DNA of 64,000 nucleotides from an uncultured Prevotella sp. (GTDB lineage Bacteria; Bacteroidota; Bacteroidia; Bacteroidales; Bacteroidaceae). Within the stretch, counting starts at the first letter, position 1; the number at the start of each line of letters is the position of its first letter. The stretch covers positions 33,624 through 97,623 of the forward strand of contig CAMNPN010000038.1 in assembly GCA_946548085.1 (NCBI GenBank), given 5' to 3'. The notes below the pieces were generated by a model that was not told where the DNA came from, did not search any database, and saw only the letters and a program-made list of their open reading frames with translations. The translations under genes and the position numbers were made by a program. Of the stretch, positions 50,446 to 59,509 are shown one piece after another.

Positions 50446-52059
50446 ATGGCAAAGTTAGATTTGACACAGTATGGCATCACCGGCAGTACCGTGATCGCCC
50501 ACAATCCATCGTATGAGTACCTCTTCGAAGAGGAGACAAAGGCAGGCCTCGAGGGTTTCGACAAAGGTGTAAACACCGAGCTCAATGCCGTGAATGTGAT
50601 GACTGGTATCTATACCGGCCGCTCGCCTAAGGACAAGTATATCGTTGACGATGCCCAGAGCCACGACAAGGTATGGTGGACTACTGAGGAGTATAAGAAC
50701 GACAACCACCCCATGAGCGAGGAGGTTTGGGCCAAGGTGAAGGAGATCGCCATCAAGGAACTCTGCAACAAGGAGCTGTACGTAGTCGACGCTTTCTGCG
50801 GTGCCAACGAGGCTACCCGTCTGGCTGTGCGCTTCATCGTGGAGGTCGCCTGGCAGGCTCACTTCGTGAAGAACATGTTCATCCAGCCGACTGCTGAGGA
50901 GCTGGAGAAGTTCGAGCCCAACTTCGTGATCTACAACGCCTCGAAGGCCAAGGTTGAGAACTACAAGGAGCTGGGTCTGAACTCAGAGACTTGTGTTGCC
51001 TTCAACACCACTTCTCGTGAGCAGTGCATCATCAACACCTGGTACGGTGGTGAGATGAAGAAGGGTATGTTCTCTATGCAGAACTACTATCTGCCCCTGC
51101 AGGGTATCGCTTCGATGCACTGCTCGGCCAACACCGATATGGAGGGTAAGAACACCGCCATCTTCTTCGGTCTGTCTGGTACAGGTAAGACCACGCTGTC
51201 TACCGATCCGAAGCGTCTGCTCATTGGTGACGACGAGCACGGCTGGGACGACGAGGGTGTGTTCAACCTCGAGGGTGGCTGCTATGCCAAGGTGATCAAC
51301 CTCGACAAGGACAGCGAGCCCGACATCTACAACGCCATCCGTCGCGATGCCCTGCTGGAGAACGTGACCGTCGATGCCAACGGCAAGATCGACTTCGCCG
51401 ACAAGAGCGTCACCGAGAACACCCGTGTGAGCTATCCTATCGAGCACATCGAGAAGATCGCCAAGAAGGTGAACGGCAAGAGCGCCGGCCCAGAGGCTAA
51501 GAACGTCATCTTCCTCTCTGCCGATGCCTTCGGCGTGCTGCCTCCCGTATCTATCCTCGATCCCGAGCAGACGAAGTACTACTTCCTCTCTGGCTTCACC
51601 GCCAAGCTGGCTGGTACAGAGCGTGGTATCACAGAGCCCACTCCCACCTTCTCTGCTTGCTTCGGCCAGGCCTTCCTCGAGCTGCACCCCACCAAGTATG
51701 CTGAGGAGCTCGTGAAGCGCATGGAGAAGAGCGGTGCCAAGGCTTACCTGGTGAACACAGGTTGGAACGGCACTGGCAAGCGTATCTCCATCAAGGATAC
51801 CCGTGGTATCATCGACGCCATCCTGGGCGGTGCCATCCTGAAGGCTCCCACGAAGAAGATTCCTTACTTCAACTTCGAGGTTCCCACAGAGCTCGACGGT
51901 GTGGCATGGGGTATCCTCGATCCTCGCGACACCTATCAGAACCGCAACGAGTGGGAAGAGAAGGCCAAGGATCTGGCTGCCCGCTTCATCAAGAACTTCA
52001 AGAAGTACGAGGGCAACGAGGCTGGTAAGGCTCTCGTCGCTGCAGGTCCGAAGCTGTAA
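50446..52059 (+). CDS. pckA: Phosphoenolpyruvate carboxykinase (ATP)
   Basis: A 537-aa enzyme. ATG 50446 ([10 protein letters not shown]) is chosen because the longer frame runs back through the promoter and terminator. [16 protein letters not shown], the kinase loop [11 protein letters not shown] (about 243-252) and [22 protein letters not shown] are diagnostic of the ATP-dependent family. In anaerobic Bacteroidetes it fixes CO2 onto PEP to give oxaloacetate and ATP on the route to succinate. Its synonymous codon use looks strongly biased, as in highly expressed genes. Confidence 0.97.
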   Translation: MAKLDLTQYGITGSTVIAHNPSYEYLFEEETKAGLEGFDKGVNTELNAVNVMTGIYTGRSPKDKYIVDDAQSHDKVWWTTEEYKNDNHPMSEEVWAKVKEIAIKELCNKELYVVDAFCGANEATRLAVRFIVEVAWQAHFVKNMFIQPTAEELEKFEPNFVIYNASKAKVENYKELGLNSETCVAFNTTSREQCIINTWYGGEMKKGMFSMQNYYLPLQGIASMHCSANTDMEGKNTAIFFGLSGTGKTTLSTDPKRLLIGDDEHGWDDEGVFNLEGGCYAKVINLDKDSEPDIYNAIRRDALLENVTVDANGKIDFADKSVTENTRVSYPIEHIEKIAKKVNGKSAGPEAKNVIFLSADAFGVLPPVSILDPEQTKYYFLSGFTAKLAGTERGITEPTPTFSACFGQAFLELHPTKYAEELVKRMEKSGAKAYLVNTGWNGTGKRISIKDTRGIIDAILGGAILKAPTKKIPYFNFEVPTELDGVAWGILDPRDTYQNRNEWEEKAKDLAARFIKNFKKYEGNEAGKALVAAGPKL

Positions 52060-52120
52060 GGCTGAGGCCGAAAGCAACGAGCATCTGTGATGGTCGCTGC
52101 AGGTCCGAAGCTGTAAGGCT
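52036..52120. repeat. 28-bp direct repeat of the pckA 3' end
   Basis: The last 24 coding bases of pckA plus four beyond (52036-52063) recur exactly at 52093-52120, 57 bp downstream. The second copy is non-coding. It lies just before the terminator. Confidence 0.9.
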
Positions 52121-52139
52121 TGAAGATATTGACAAAACA

Positions 52140-52177
52140 AAAATAGTTGGCTGCACACCAATGCAGCCAACTATTTT
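52140..52177 (+). terminator. Intrinsic terminator of pckA
   Basis: AAAATAGTTGGCTGCA (52140-52155), a 6-nt loop and TGCAGCCAACTATTTT (52162-52177) form a perfect 16-bp stem whose last pairs supply the T-tract. Confidence 0.92.
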
Positions 52178-52263
52178 GTTAATATATCCGTTAATATTGC
52201 CAAATTATGACGTATTTTCTTTAATTATAAGGTGAAAATGACTTGTTTTTGCAGAAATGTTGG

Positions 52264-52271
52264 TAAATTTG
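52264..52271 (+). promoter_or_regulatory. -7 promoter element of the envelope cluster
   Basis: TAAATTTG followed by CAGCCGAATTG, with TTG at 52243-52245 as a possible -33. The ATG at 52308 is 37 bp downstream. Confidence 0.65.
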
Positions 52272-52307
52272 CAGCCGAATTGTGAGTAAACTGTATATCA
52301 GACAAGA

Positions 52308-53432
52308 ATGAACAAGCATATATCCGCACTCTTCGCCTTAATTATGGGGGCGCTGCTTATGACGTCGTGCCTCAAATCAGACGATAGCAGTGATATCATC
52401 TATTATAACGACACAGCCATCACAGCCTTCAGCCTGTCGACCGTGAACCGTTATATCCATACCACATCGAAGAGTGGCAAAGACTCCGTTTATAAGAAAG
52501 TGCTGGCAAACCCCGTCACCTTCTACATCGATCACTATAACAAGACAATCTATAACGCCGACTCACTCTATGCCGACTGCGACCTGCAGCACGTGCTGGC
52601 AAGCATCAACACCCAGAGCAACGGCGTGATTGCCATAAAGAGCATGATCAGCGACACCCTGCGCACTTATAGCTCGACCGACTCCCTCGACTTCTCGAAG
52701 CCCAGGGAGATACGTGTCTATGCCAACGACGGCAGCACATACCGGGCCTATCAGGTCATTGTCAACAAGCACCAGGCTGTTACCGGCAAGCTGCTCTGGG
52801 AGCAGATGCCCGCCGGCAGCTATCCCGTCGACGAGGAGAAGTTACGATGGGAGCAGCTTGTGGCCGAGAAGGGCTTAGCCCGCTTTATCGGAGCCGGCAC
52901 GAAAGAGGCCTATGCCTACAACCAGGTGGGAGAGCTGATGGTGTCAACGGATGAGGGTGACACATGGACCGTCGACGAGATCGACGACGCCGTGTCGCTG
53001 CTGCCAAAGGAGAGCGTTGCCTTCGTGTCGTGCCCCTTTGCAGCCAACAGCCAGACAGACTATCAGATTCTTGCCGGCGTGTCGCAGGAGGGTGAGATTG
53101 CCAGCTGCGTATGGCGCAAGGTGGCAGAATATGGCGAAGGCAGCGAGACTGGTAAATGGGCGCTCCTACCCGTTGAGAGCTACAACAGTTACTACCTCCC
53201 AGCTACGGGCGAGCTCAGCCTGGTATGGTTCCACCGTCAGGTGCTGGCCATCACCGGCAGCTGGATACGAAGCAGCAAGGATGGCGGCATCACATGGAAG
53301 ACCTCCGACGACCTGCAACTCCCTGCCGACGATCTGATAAGCGTTGAGGCCTGCACCGACGAACAAGGGGCACTTTGGCTCAAAGACAAGAACTCGGATC
53401 TTGTATGGCGAGGTATTCTCGTTGAGGAATAA
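52308..53432 (+). CDS. DUF6242-like lipoprotein
   Basis: A 374-aa lipoprotein with lipobox LLMTSC (Cys21) and an Asp/Ser-rich linker. The N-terminal domain (DTAITAFSLSTVNRYIHTT, FYIDHYNKTIYNADSL, FSKPREIRVYANDGSTYRAYQVIVN) fits DUF6242 of Bacteroidales; the C-terminal half contains beta-propeller-like repeats (LMVSTDEGDTWT, WIRSSKDGGITWKTSDD) as in BNR/sialidase repeats. Function unknown. It opens the cluster that runs to murI. Confidence 0.8.
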   Translation: MNKHISALFALIMGALLMTSCLKSDDSSDIIYYNDTAITAFSLSTVNRYIHTTSKSGKDSVYKKVLANPVTFYIDHYNKTIYNADSLYADCDLQHVLASINTQSNGVIAIKSMISDTLRTYSSTDSLDFSKPREIRVYANDGSTYRAYQVIVNKHQAVTGKLLWEQMPAGSYPVDEEKLRWEQLVAEKGLARFIGAGTKEAYAYNQVGELMVSTDEGDTWTVDEIDDAVSLLPKESVAFVSCPFAANSQTDYQILAGVSQEGEIASCVWRKVAEYGEGSETGKWALLPVESYNSYYLPATGELSLVWFHRQVLAITGSWIRSSKDGGITWKTSDDLQLPADDLISVEACTDEQGALWLKDKNSDLVWRGILVEE

Positions 53433-53463
53433 AGACTGAAAAGAATGAAATACTGAAAGCGTG

Positions 53464-54183
53464 ATGAACGGGAAGTGTCGGATCATACTGACTGAAGGTG
53501 TCTGGTGGCGCAGTCTATTGTTGCTCCTCCTCATCTTTCCACCTTCTCACCTCATCAACGCTTCTGCCCAGGACGAACCCGAATATAAGATGGAGGTCGG
53601 TGCCGGAGCCGGACTGGCAGCCTATACGGGCGACTTCAACGGCAATCTGTTCAAAGGCATGCAGCCCTGGGGCACGCTGATAGCCAAGTACCACCTGAGT
53701 CCACGGGCAGCGCTGTCGTTCAACGTGGGAATGGGGAAGATCAAGGGCTCCAGCGATAATGCAGAAACCTGGTATCCCATAGAGCGCTATGAGTTCGACA
53801 ACACCCTGACAGAGGGTATCGTGCGCTATGAGTATAACTTCTGGGCATACGGGACAGGACGCGAATACCGTGGGGCACGGCCATTGGCGCCGTTTGTCAC
53901 CATCGGCTTAGGAATAACTCACCACAGCGGTGAGAACAGCGGCATCACGATGAGCCTGCCCATCGGTATCGGTGTCAAATATAAGATTGGGCAGCGGCTA
54001 AACCTCACTGCAGAGTGGACCATGCGGTTTACACCCAATGACCACCTCGACGGGAGGAGCGACATCTACGGCATCAAGAGCAGCGGCCTGTTCAAGAACG
54101 CCGACTGCTATAGCGTGCTGCAACTGGCACTCTCCTACGACCTCTGGATGAAGTGCTCAACATGTCATAATGACAGGGACTGA
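53464..54183 (+). CDS. DUF6089-like outer-membrane protein
   Basis: A 239-aa secreted protein; ATG 53464 is preferred to the GTG at 53461. The signal peptide (LLLLLLIFPPSHLINASAQ) is partly encoded by about 8-bp CCACCTT/TCACCTC words. The mature part (MEVGAGAGLAAYTGDFNG, WGTLIAKYHLSPRAALSFNVGMGKIKGSS, PFVTIGLGITHH) is an eight-strand-type outer-membrane barrel of the DUF6089 family that regularly lies upstream of uppS/bamA in Bacteroidetes. Confidence 0.82.
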   Translation: MNGKCRIILTEGVWWRSLLLLLLIFPPSHLINASAQDEPEYKMEVGAGAGLAAYTGDFNGNLFKGMQPWGTLIAKYHLSPRAALSFNVGMGKIKGSSDNAETWYPIERYEFDNTLTEGIVRYEYNFWAYGTGREYRGARPLAPFVTIGLGITHHSGENSGITMSLPIGIGVKYKIGQRLNLTAEWTMRFTPNDHLDGRSDIYGIKSSGLFKNADCYSVLQLALSYDLWMKCSTCHNDRD

Positions 54184-54191
54184 AGTTTTTT

Positions 54192-54219
54192 GTTTATAGT
54201 TTAGAGTTTATAGTTAATT
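54192..54219. repeat. 7-bp word repeat upstream of uppS
   Basis: Four heptamers GTTTATA, GTTTAGA, GTTTATA and GTTAATT at 54192, 54199, 54206 and 54213, filling the gap before uppS. Confidence 0.75.
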
Positions 54220-54226
54220 GAGAGAT

Positions 54227-54976
54227 ATGACAGAACAACTGGACATGAACCGCATTCCACGACACATTGCCATCATCATGGACGGCAATGGACGTTGGGC
54301 CATGGATCGTGGGTTGGACCGTACGTTTGGGCATAAGGCCGGACTCGACAACCTGGAGACCATCACTACCCTGTGTTCCAACTTAGGCGTAAAGTACCTG
54401 ACGGTCTATGCCTTCTCTATAGAGAACTTCAACAGGCCCGCCTATGAGGTGGAAGCTCTGATGGGACTGGTGCTGAGCTTCTTCAAGATGCAGTTGTTCC
54501 ACGAAAACAACGTGAGCTTCCACGTTGTCGGCGACATCGACCGACTCCCCCAGAGCGTGCAGGACAAGCTGCGCTCCATGGTGGAAGAGACAGCCATGTA
54601 CGACGGCATGGCCATGACCATCGCCATGCCTTACTCGTCGAAGCAAGAGCTTGTCAACACCACTAAGATCCTGGCACGCAAGGTGCAGAATGGTGAGATG
54701 AGCATTGATGACATCAGCGAGGATACTATCGCAGAGAACCTCTGGACGAACTGGATGCCCGACCCCGACCTGCTCATCCGTACCGGTGGCGAGGTGCGCA
54801 TCTCCAACTACCTGCTCTGGCAGTGCGCCTACTCAGAGTTCTACTTCTGCGACACCTACTGGCCCGACTTCAACGAGGAGGAGCTCCACAAGGCTATCAT
54901 CAGCTATCAGAGCCGTCAGCGCCGTTTCGGTAAGACCGAGGCTCAGATAGAAGCGGAAGAAGGGTTGAAAAAGTGA
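54227..54976 (+). CDS. uppS: Undecaprenyl (isoprenyl) diphosphate synthase
   Basis: A 249-aa cis-prenyltransferase. HIAIIMDGNGRWA contains the catalytic Asp19; YAFSIENFNRP and PDLLIRTGGEVRISNYLLWQCAYSEFYF with the C-terminal signature confirm the family. It makes the C55 carrier lipid for peptidoglycan and O-antigen. ATG 54227 follows a GAGAG ribosome-binding sequence; the upstream in-frame TTG is in the repeat. BamA follows at once. Confidence 0.95.
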   Translation: MTEQLDMNRIPRHIAIIMDGNGRWAMDRGLDRTFGHKAGLDNLETITTLCSNLGVKYLTVYAFSIENFNRPAYEVEALMGLVLSFFKMQLFHENNVSFHVVGDIDRLPQSVQDKLRSMVEETAMYDGMAMTIAMPYSSKQELVNTTKILARKVQNGEMSIDDISEDTIAENLWTNWMPDPDLLIRTGGEVRISNYLLWQCAYSEFYFCDTYWPDFNEEELHKAIISYQSRQRRFGKTEAQIEAEEGLKK

Positions 54977-55032
54977 TAGAACAGACAATGGATATATATA
55001 ATATAATAAGGTATAAGGCAAAGGGGGTATGG

Positions 55033-57702
55033 ATGAAGGCAGCACTGCTTTCACTCCTCCACCTTTTCACCTTTTCACCTTTAACGGCCCAGGACAAAAT
55101 TGTCAATCCCGACATCTCCTATGCCGGCACGCCCCGCAGCTGTGAGATTGGAGGCATCGCCGTCAAGGGTGTCGAAGGCTATGAAGACTATGTGCTGGCA
55201 GGACTCTCCGGACTCAGTGTCGGACAGATGATTGAGGTGCCCGGTTCACAGATCACCGAGGCCGTGAAGCGCTACTGGCGCAACGGACTCTTCTCGAAGG
55301 TAAGCATCACCGCCGACTCTATCGTGGGCAGCAAGATCTACCTTTGCATCCATCTGGGCATGCGCCCCCGTATCAGTACCATCAACTACCACGGCATCAA
55401 GAAAGCCGAGCGCGAGGATATGGATACGAAGCTGGGCATGATGCGCAACGGCCAGCTGACGCCGAACATGATCGACCGCGCCAAGATCCTGGCAAAGAGA
55501 TATTTCGACGAGAAGGGCTTTAAGAATGCCGAGATCGACATCGTACAGCGCGACGACCCGGAGAAGCCCAACTACGTCATCCTCGACGTGAACATCGACA
55601 AGAAAGCGAAGATGAAGGTACACCAGATCATCTTCGACGGAAATGAGAAGCTGAAAGACGCCAAGATCAAGGGTTCGCTGTTCAGTAAGGGTGCTTTCGG
55701 TAAGATTCACGAGGCCGGCAAGCTCACGAACATCTTCAAGTCGAAGAAGTTTACCGATGAACGCTACCATGAGGCCAAGCAGGCACTGATAGACAAATAC
55801 AACGAGCTGGGCTTCCGTGATGCCACCATCCTCGAAGACTCCGTCAGCAACTACGATGACAAGCACGTCGACGTCTACATAAAGATCGACGAGGGCGACA
55901 AATACTATGTCCGTAACATCACCTGGGTGGGCAACACCGTGGTCACGACCGACTACCTGAACAACGTGCTCGAGCTGAAGAAGGGCGACGTCTACAACCA
56001 GAAGCATATCAACAAGCGCCTGAAAGAAGATGATGACGCTGCCGGCAACTGGTACTATAACAATGGTTATGTGTTCTCGAACATTGACCCCGTTGAGGTG
56101 AATATCGTAGGCGACTCCATCGACCTGGAGATGCGCGTCTCCGAGGGTCCGCAGGCTCATCTGAACCATGTACGTATCTACGGTAACGACCGTCTCTACG
56201 AGGAGGTAGTGCGCCGCGAGCTTCACACGAAGCCCGGCGACCTGTTCAACAAGGAAGCCATCACCCGCTCTATCCGCGACATCGCCTCCATGGGTTTCTT
56301 CGACCCGGAGAAGGTGACACCCGATATCAAGCCCAATGGTGAAGACGGTACCGTAGACATCAACTGGCAACTCGAGCAGAAGTCGAACGACCAGCTGGAG
56401 TTCTCCTTAGGCTGGGGCCAGACGGGTATCATCGGTAAGGTTGGTATCAAGTTCAACAACTTCTCCATCCGCAACCTCTTCGGCAAGAACAAGCTCCATC
56501 GCGGCATCCTGCCCTATGGCGACGGTGAACAGCTCGGTTTCTCGTTCCAGACCAATGGCTCTTACTATAGCTCGCTGAGTGCCAACTATGGCACGAACTG
56601 GTTTGGCGGCAAACGACCCAACAGCCTGAACTTCGGCGTGTTCTACTCCAAGCAGTCGGATATCTCCAGTTACTACCGTAATAACGCGTTCTATAACAAC
56701 TATGCCCTGTACAACTCCGGCTATGGCATGTACAACACCGGACTGTTCAACTACGACTCCATGCTCGACGACGACAAGACGATGACCGTTTTCGGAGCCT
56801 CCGTCGGATGGGGTAAGCGTCTGCGCTGGCCCGACGACTTCTTCCAGCTCTCGCTCTCACTGGGCTACACCCGCTACATGCTGCGCGACTGGAACTACTT
56901 CTATATCCACAACGGAAACTGTAACAACATCAACCTGGGCCTGACCCTGTCGCGCACCTCTACCGACAACCAGCTGTTCCCGCGCCGTGGATCGGAGATG
57001 ATTGCCTCCGTCACGATGACACCGCCCTGGTCGGTGTTCGACAATAAAGACTATGGCTCGCTGGCCCAGAATAGCAACTCTGCCAACTACGAAGAAGAGT
57101 TGCAGGACGTGTACCGCTGGATTGAATACCACAAATGGAAGTTCAAGCTGCGCTCATTCACAGCCCTCACTGGCGGTCAGAAGTGTTTCGTGCTGATGAC
57201 ACGTGTAGAGATGGGACTTCTGGGTAGCTATAACGACAACAAGCGCTCGCCCTTCGAGACGTTCTACGTGGGCGGCGACGGCATGAGCGGCTACTCCTAC
57301 GGCTACTCTGAGGAGACCATCGGCCTCAGAGGCTATGAGAACGGATCGATATCCTACTCGGCTGCCTATGAGGAGATGATGAACGGCCGGAAAATCTCAT
57401 CCTACAACTCCTATGCCTACGACCGCTTCACCCTCGAGATCCGCTATCCGTTCATGCTGGGCAACACCACCATCTACGGCCTCGGCTTCCTCGAAGGCGG
57501 TAATGCCTGGGCACAGGCCAAGGACTTCAATCCCTTCAAGATGAAGCGCTCTGCCGGTCTCGGCGTACGCATATTCCTCCCCATGGTGGGTCTGATGGGT
57601 ATCGACTGGGCATACGGCTTCGACAATGTCTATACCAACCAGTCGGGAGCCACAAGCAAGGGCGGAAGCAATTTCCACTTCATCCTCGGACAGGAGTTCT
57701 AA
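55033..57702 (+). CDS. bamA: Outer-membrane assembly factor BamA
   Basis: An 889-aa Omp85 protein. ATG 55033 gives the clean signal peptide MKAALLSLLHLFTFSPLTAQ; upstream in-frame starts at 54988 (ATG) and 54973 (GTG, overlapping the uppS stop) are alternatives. Five POTRA-type units fill about 30-430 and a 16-strand barrel the rest, with the conserved VRG/Y-x-F-like segments (for example GLRGYENGS). The hydrophobic signal core is encoded by 8-bp TTCACCTT words. It inserts beta-barrel proteins in the outer membrane. Confidence 0.94.
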   Translation: MKAALLSLLHLFTFSPLTAQDKIVNPDISYAGTPRSCEIGGIAVKGVEGYEDYVLAGLSGLSVGQMIEVPGSQITEAVKRYWRNGLFSKVSITADSIVGSKIYLCIHLGMRPRISTINYHGIKKAEREDMDTKLGMMRNGQLTPNMIDRAKILAKRYFDEKGFKNAEIDIVQRDDPEKPNYVILDVNIDKKAKMKVHQIIFDGNEKLKDAKIKGSLFSKGAFGKIHEAGKLTNIFKSKKFTDERYHEAKQALIDKYNELGFRDATILEDSVSNYDDKHVDVYIKIDEGDKYYVRNITWVGNTVVTTDYLNNVLELKKGDVYNQKHINKRLKEDDDAAGNWYYNNGYVFSNIDPVEVNIVGDSIDLEMRVSEGPQAHLNHVRIYGNDRLYEEVVRRELHTKPGDLFNKEAITRSIRDIASMGFFDPEKVTPDIKPNGEDGTVDINWQLEQKSNDQLEFSLGWGQTGIIGKVGIKFNNFSIRNLFGKNKLHRGILPYGDGEQLGFSFQTNGSYYSSLSANYGTNWFGGKRPNSLNFGVFYSKQSDISSYYRNNAFYNNYALYNSGYGMYNTGLFNYDSMLDDDKTMTVFGASVGWGKRLRWPDDFFQLSLSLGYTRYMLRDWNYFYIHNGNCNNINLGLTLSRTSTDNQLFPRRGSEMIASVTMTPPWSVFDNKDYGSLAQNSNSANYEEELQDVYRWIEYHKWKFKLRSFTALTGGQKCFVLMTRVEMGLLGSYNDNKRSPFETFYVGGDGMSGYSYGYSEETIGLRGYENGSISYSAAYEEMMNGRKISSYNSYAYDRFTLEIRYPFMLGNTTIYGLGFLEGGNAWAQAKDFNPFKMKRSAGLGVRIFLPMVGLMGIDWAYGFDNVYTNQSGATSKGGSNFHFILGQEF
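55048..55080. repeat. 8-bp word repeat encoding the BamA signal peptide
   Basis: TCCACCTT, TTCACCTT, TTCACCTT with an 8-bp period cover the hydrophobic core. Related GGTGAAAA-type words lie just after the bamA stop codon (57706-57730) and at the tatA/tatC junction (20132-20160). Confidence 0.6.
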
Positions 57703-57789
57703 TAGAAAGGTAAAAGGTGAAAAAATAAAAAACTATTAAACCATAAAGAAGTTTTTAAGTCAAAGTTGTAACAACAAAAGAAAACGCTT

Positions 57790-58305
57790 ATGAAGAAATT
57801 ATTAATCTGCATGATTTGTGGAATCTGTGTGAGTCTTCAGGCATCCGCCCAGAAGTTCGCACTGGTGGATATGGAATATATCCTCAAGAACATACCGGCC
57901 TACGAACGTGCCAACGAGCAGCTGAACCAGACCTCCAAGCAATGGCAGGCAGAGGTCGACGCCCTCACCACAGAGGCGCAGACGCTCTACAAGAACTACC
58001 AGAACGAGGTAGTGTTCCTCTCCAAGGAGCAGAAGAAAGCCAAGCAGGACGCCATCGTAGAAAAGGAGAAGCAGGCCGCCGACCTGAAGAAGAAATACTT
58101 TGGTCCTGAGGGAGAGCTCTTCAAGAAGCGCACCGCCCTCATGTCGCCCATTCAAGACGAGATCTACAATGCCGTCAAGGACATCGCCGACACCCGAGGC
58201 TACCAGCTCGTGCTCGACCGCGCCAGCGATACCGGCATCATCTTCGGCTCACCGAAGATTGATATCTCCTCCGAAGTGCTCAGCAAACTCGGCTATTCAT
58301 ATTGA
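57790..58305 (+). CDS. OmpH/Skp-family periplasmic chaperone 1
   Basis: A 171-aa protein: signal peptide to about SAQ, then FALVDMEYILKNIPAYERANEQL and a long helical arm (WQAEVDALTTEAQTLYKNYQ...KEKQAADLKKKYFG) and a C-terminal YQLVLDRASDTGIIFG core strand. Skp proteins form trimers that hold unfolded outer-membrane proteins for BamA, whose gene is immediately upstream. First of three tandem paralogues. Confidence 0.92.
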   Translation: MKKLLICMICGICVSLQASAQKFALVDMEYILKNIPAYERANEQLNQTSKQWQAEVDALTTEAQTLYKNYQNEVVFLSKEQKKAKQDAIVEKEKQAADLKKKYFGPEGELFKKRTALMSPIQDEIYNAVKDIADTRGYQLVLDRASDTGIIFGSPKIDISSEVLSKLGYSY

Positions 58306-58379
58306 GACGGTTAGTAATCTTAATATAATTAGTAAGACTAGAAAAGACAGACAATAATAACAACTAAATAAATACAAAC

Positions 58380-58883
58380 ATGAAAAAGATTATTCTTTGC
58401 GCTGTTTGCGCAATCTGCGGTTTCACTACCGCCAATGCCCAGAAGTTTGGACACGTCAACACTCAGGAGATTATTCAGGCCATGCCCGAATACACCACTG
58501 CCAAGACCGAGATCGACAAGCTCCAGGCCCAGTACGAGGCCGACCTGAAGTCGATGCAGGACGAGCTGCAGAAGAAGGCCGACGCATTCGATAAGGAGCA
58601 GTCTACCCTGCCCGACAACATCAAGCAGCGCCGTCAGACAGAACTGCAGGATATGTATCAGAAGATCCAGCAGAGCTATCAGGACAACCAGCAGGCCCTT
58701 CAGAAGGCTTCTCAGGAGAAGATGCAGGCTATCACCACCAAGGTGCTCGATGCCATCAAGGCCGTAGGTCAGGCAGGTGGCTTTGTAATCATCAACGAGG
58801 TCAACGCCGGCATCCCCTACATCAGCACAACCCTCTCTACGGATGTGACAGCCCAGGTGAAGACCAAGCTCGGACTGAAGTAA
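58380..58883 (+). CDS. OmpH/Skp-family periplasmic chaperone 2
   Basis: A 167-aa Skp homologue: signal peptide to about ANAQ, then FGHVNTQEIIQAMPEYTTAKTEID, a helical arm rich in Gln and Lys, and VIINEVNAGIPYISTTLSTDVT. It closely matches the other two in layout but not in loop sequence, so the tandem copies are old duplicates. Confidence 0.93.
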   Translation: MKKIILCAVCAICGFTTANAQKFGHVNTQEIIQAMPEYTTAKTEIDKLQAQYEADLKSMQDELQKKADAFDKEQSTLPDNIKQRRQTELQDMYQKIQQSYQDNQQALQKASQEKMQAITTKVLDAIKAVGQAGGFVIINEVNAGIPYISTTLSTDVTAQVKTKLGLK

Positions 58884-58890
58884 AAATACG

Positions 58891-59044
58891 GGCTTAGCCC
58901 TAAATGATGAATGATGAATGATAAATGATAAATAACTATATCAATATGAAAAGAATGATTAAGTTTATAGCAAGTAACAGACTGATGACGATGTTAGCTT
59001 TATCATTTATCATTTGTCATTTGTCATTTAGCCCTGTAAGGGCG
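58891..59044. repeat. Inverted 7-bp word arms around the third ompH start
   Basis: The left arm has heptamers at 58906, 58913 (GATGAAT) and 58920, 58927 (GATAAAT), preceded by GGGCTTAGCCC. The right arm has TTTATCA at 58999 and 59006 and TTTGTCA at 59013 and 59020, followed by GCCC-TGTAA-GGGC. The arms pair over about 30 bp and enclose the start codon at 58946; the right arm encodes the signal-peptide core of ompH copy 3. Confidence 0.85.
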
Positions 59045-59509
59045 CAGGACAGCACACAGATTTACCGTTTCGGCTACCTCAGCTACCAGGCGGCTCTCAA
59101 GGCGATGCCCGATTATGCCATCGTTGAGAAGCAGATGGCAGACCTCGAACAGCAGTACCAGGCAGAGACGAAGCGGGTGGAAGACGAGTTCAACCTGAAA
59201 TACGAGGATTTCCTTGAAGGCCAGCGCGACTTCCCCAGAACCATCCTCCAGAAGCGCCAGACGGAGCTGCAGCAGCTGATGGAGCAGAATATCGCCTTCA
59301 AGGAGCGCAGCCGTGAAGAACTGGCCCAGGCCCGCAAGCAGGCCTTCGCTCCGTTGAAGATACGCCTCATCGAGTTATTAGGCAAGATTGGTCGTGAGCG
59401 TGGCTATGACTTCATCTACGACACCGACACAAAGGCTCTGCCTTTCATCAACCCCGAAAAAGGTGAGGACATCAACGAGTTGGTAAAAACATCTTTGAAC
59501 GGAAAATGA
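58946..59509 (+). CDS. OmpH/Skp-family periplasmic chaperone 3
   Basis: A 187-aa Skp homologue with ATG 58946 (MKRMIKFIASNR); ATG 58925 is possible. The signal core LALSFIICHLSFSPVRAQ is encoded largely by TTTATCA/TTTGTCA heptamers. The rest (RFGYLSYQAALKAMPDYAIVEKQM, a 70-residue helical arm, YDFIYDTDTKALPFI) fits the family. Its stop overlaps murI by 4 bp (ATGA). Confidence 0.9.
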   Translation: MKRMIKFIASNRLMTMLALSFIICHLSFSPVRAQDSTQIYRFGYLSYQAALKAMPDYAIVEKQMADLEQQYQAETKRVEDEFNLKYEDFLEGQRDFPRTILQKRQTELQQLMEQNIAFKERSREELAQARKQAFAPLKIRLIELLGKIGRERGYDFIYDTDTKALPFINPEKGEDINELVKTSLNGK

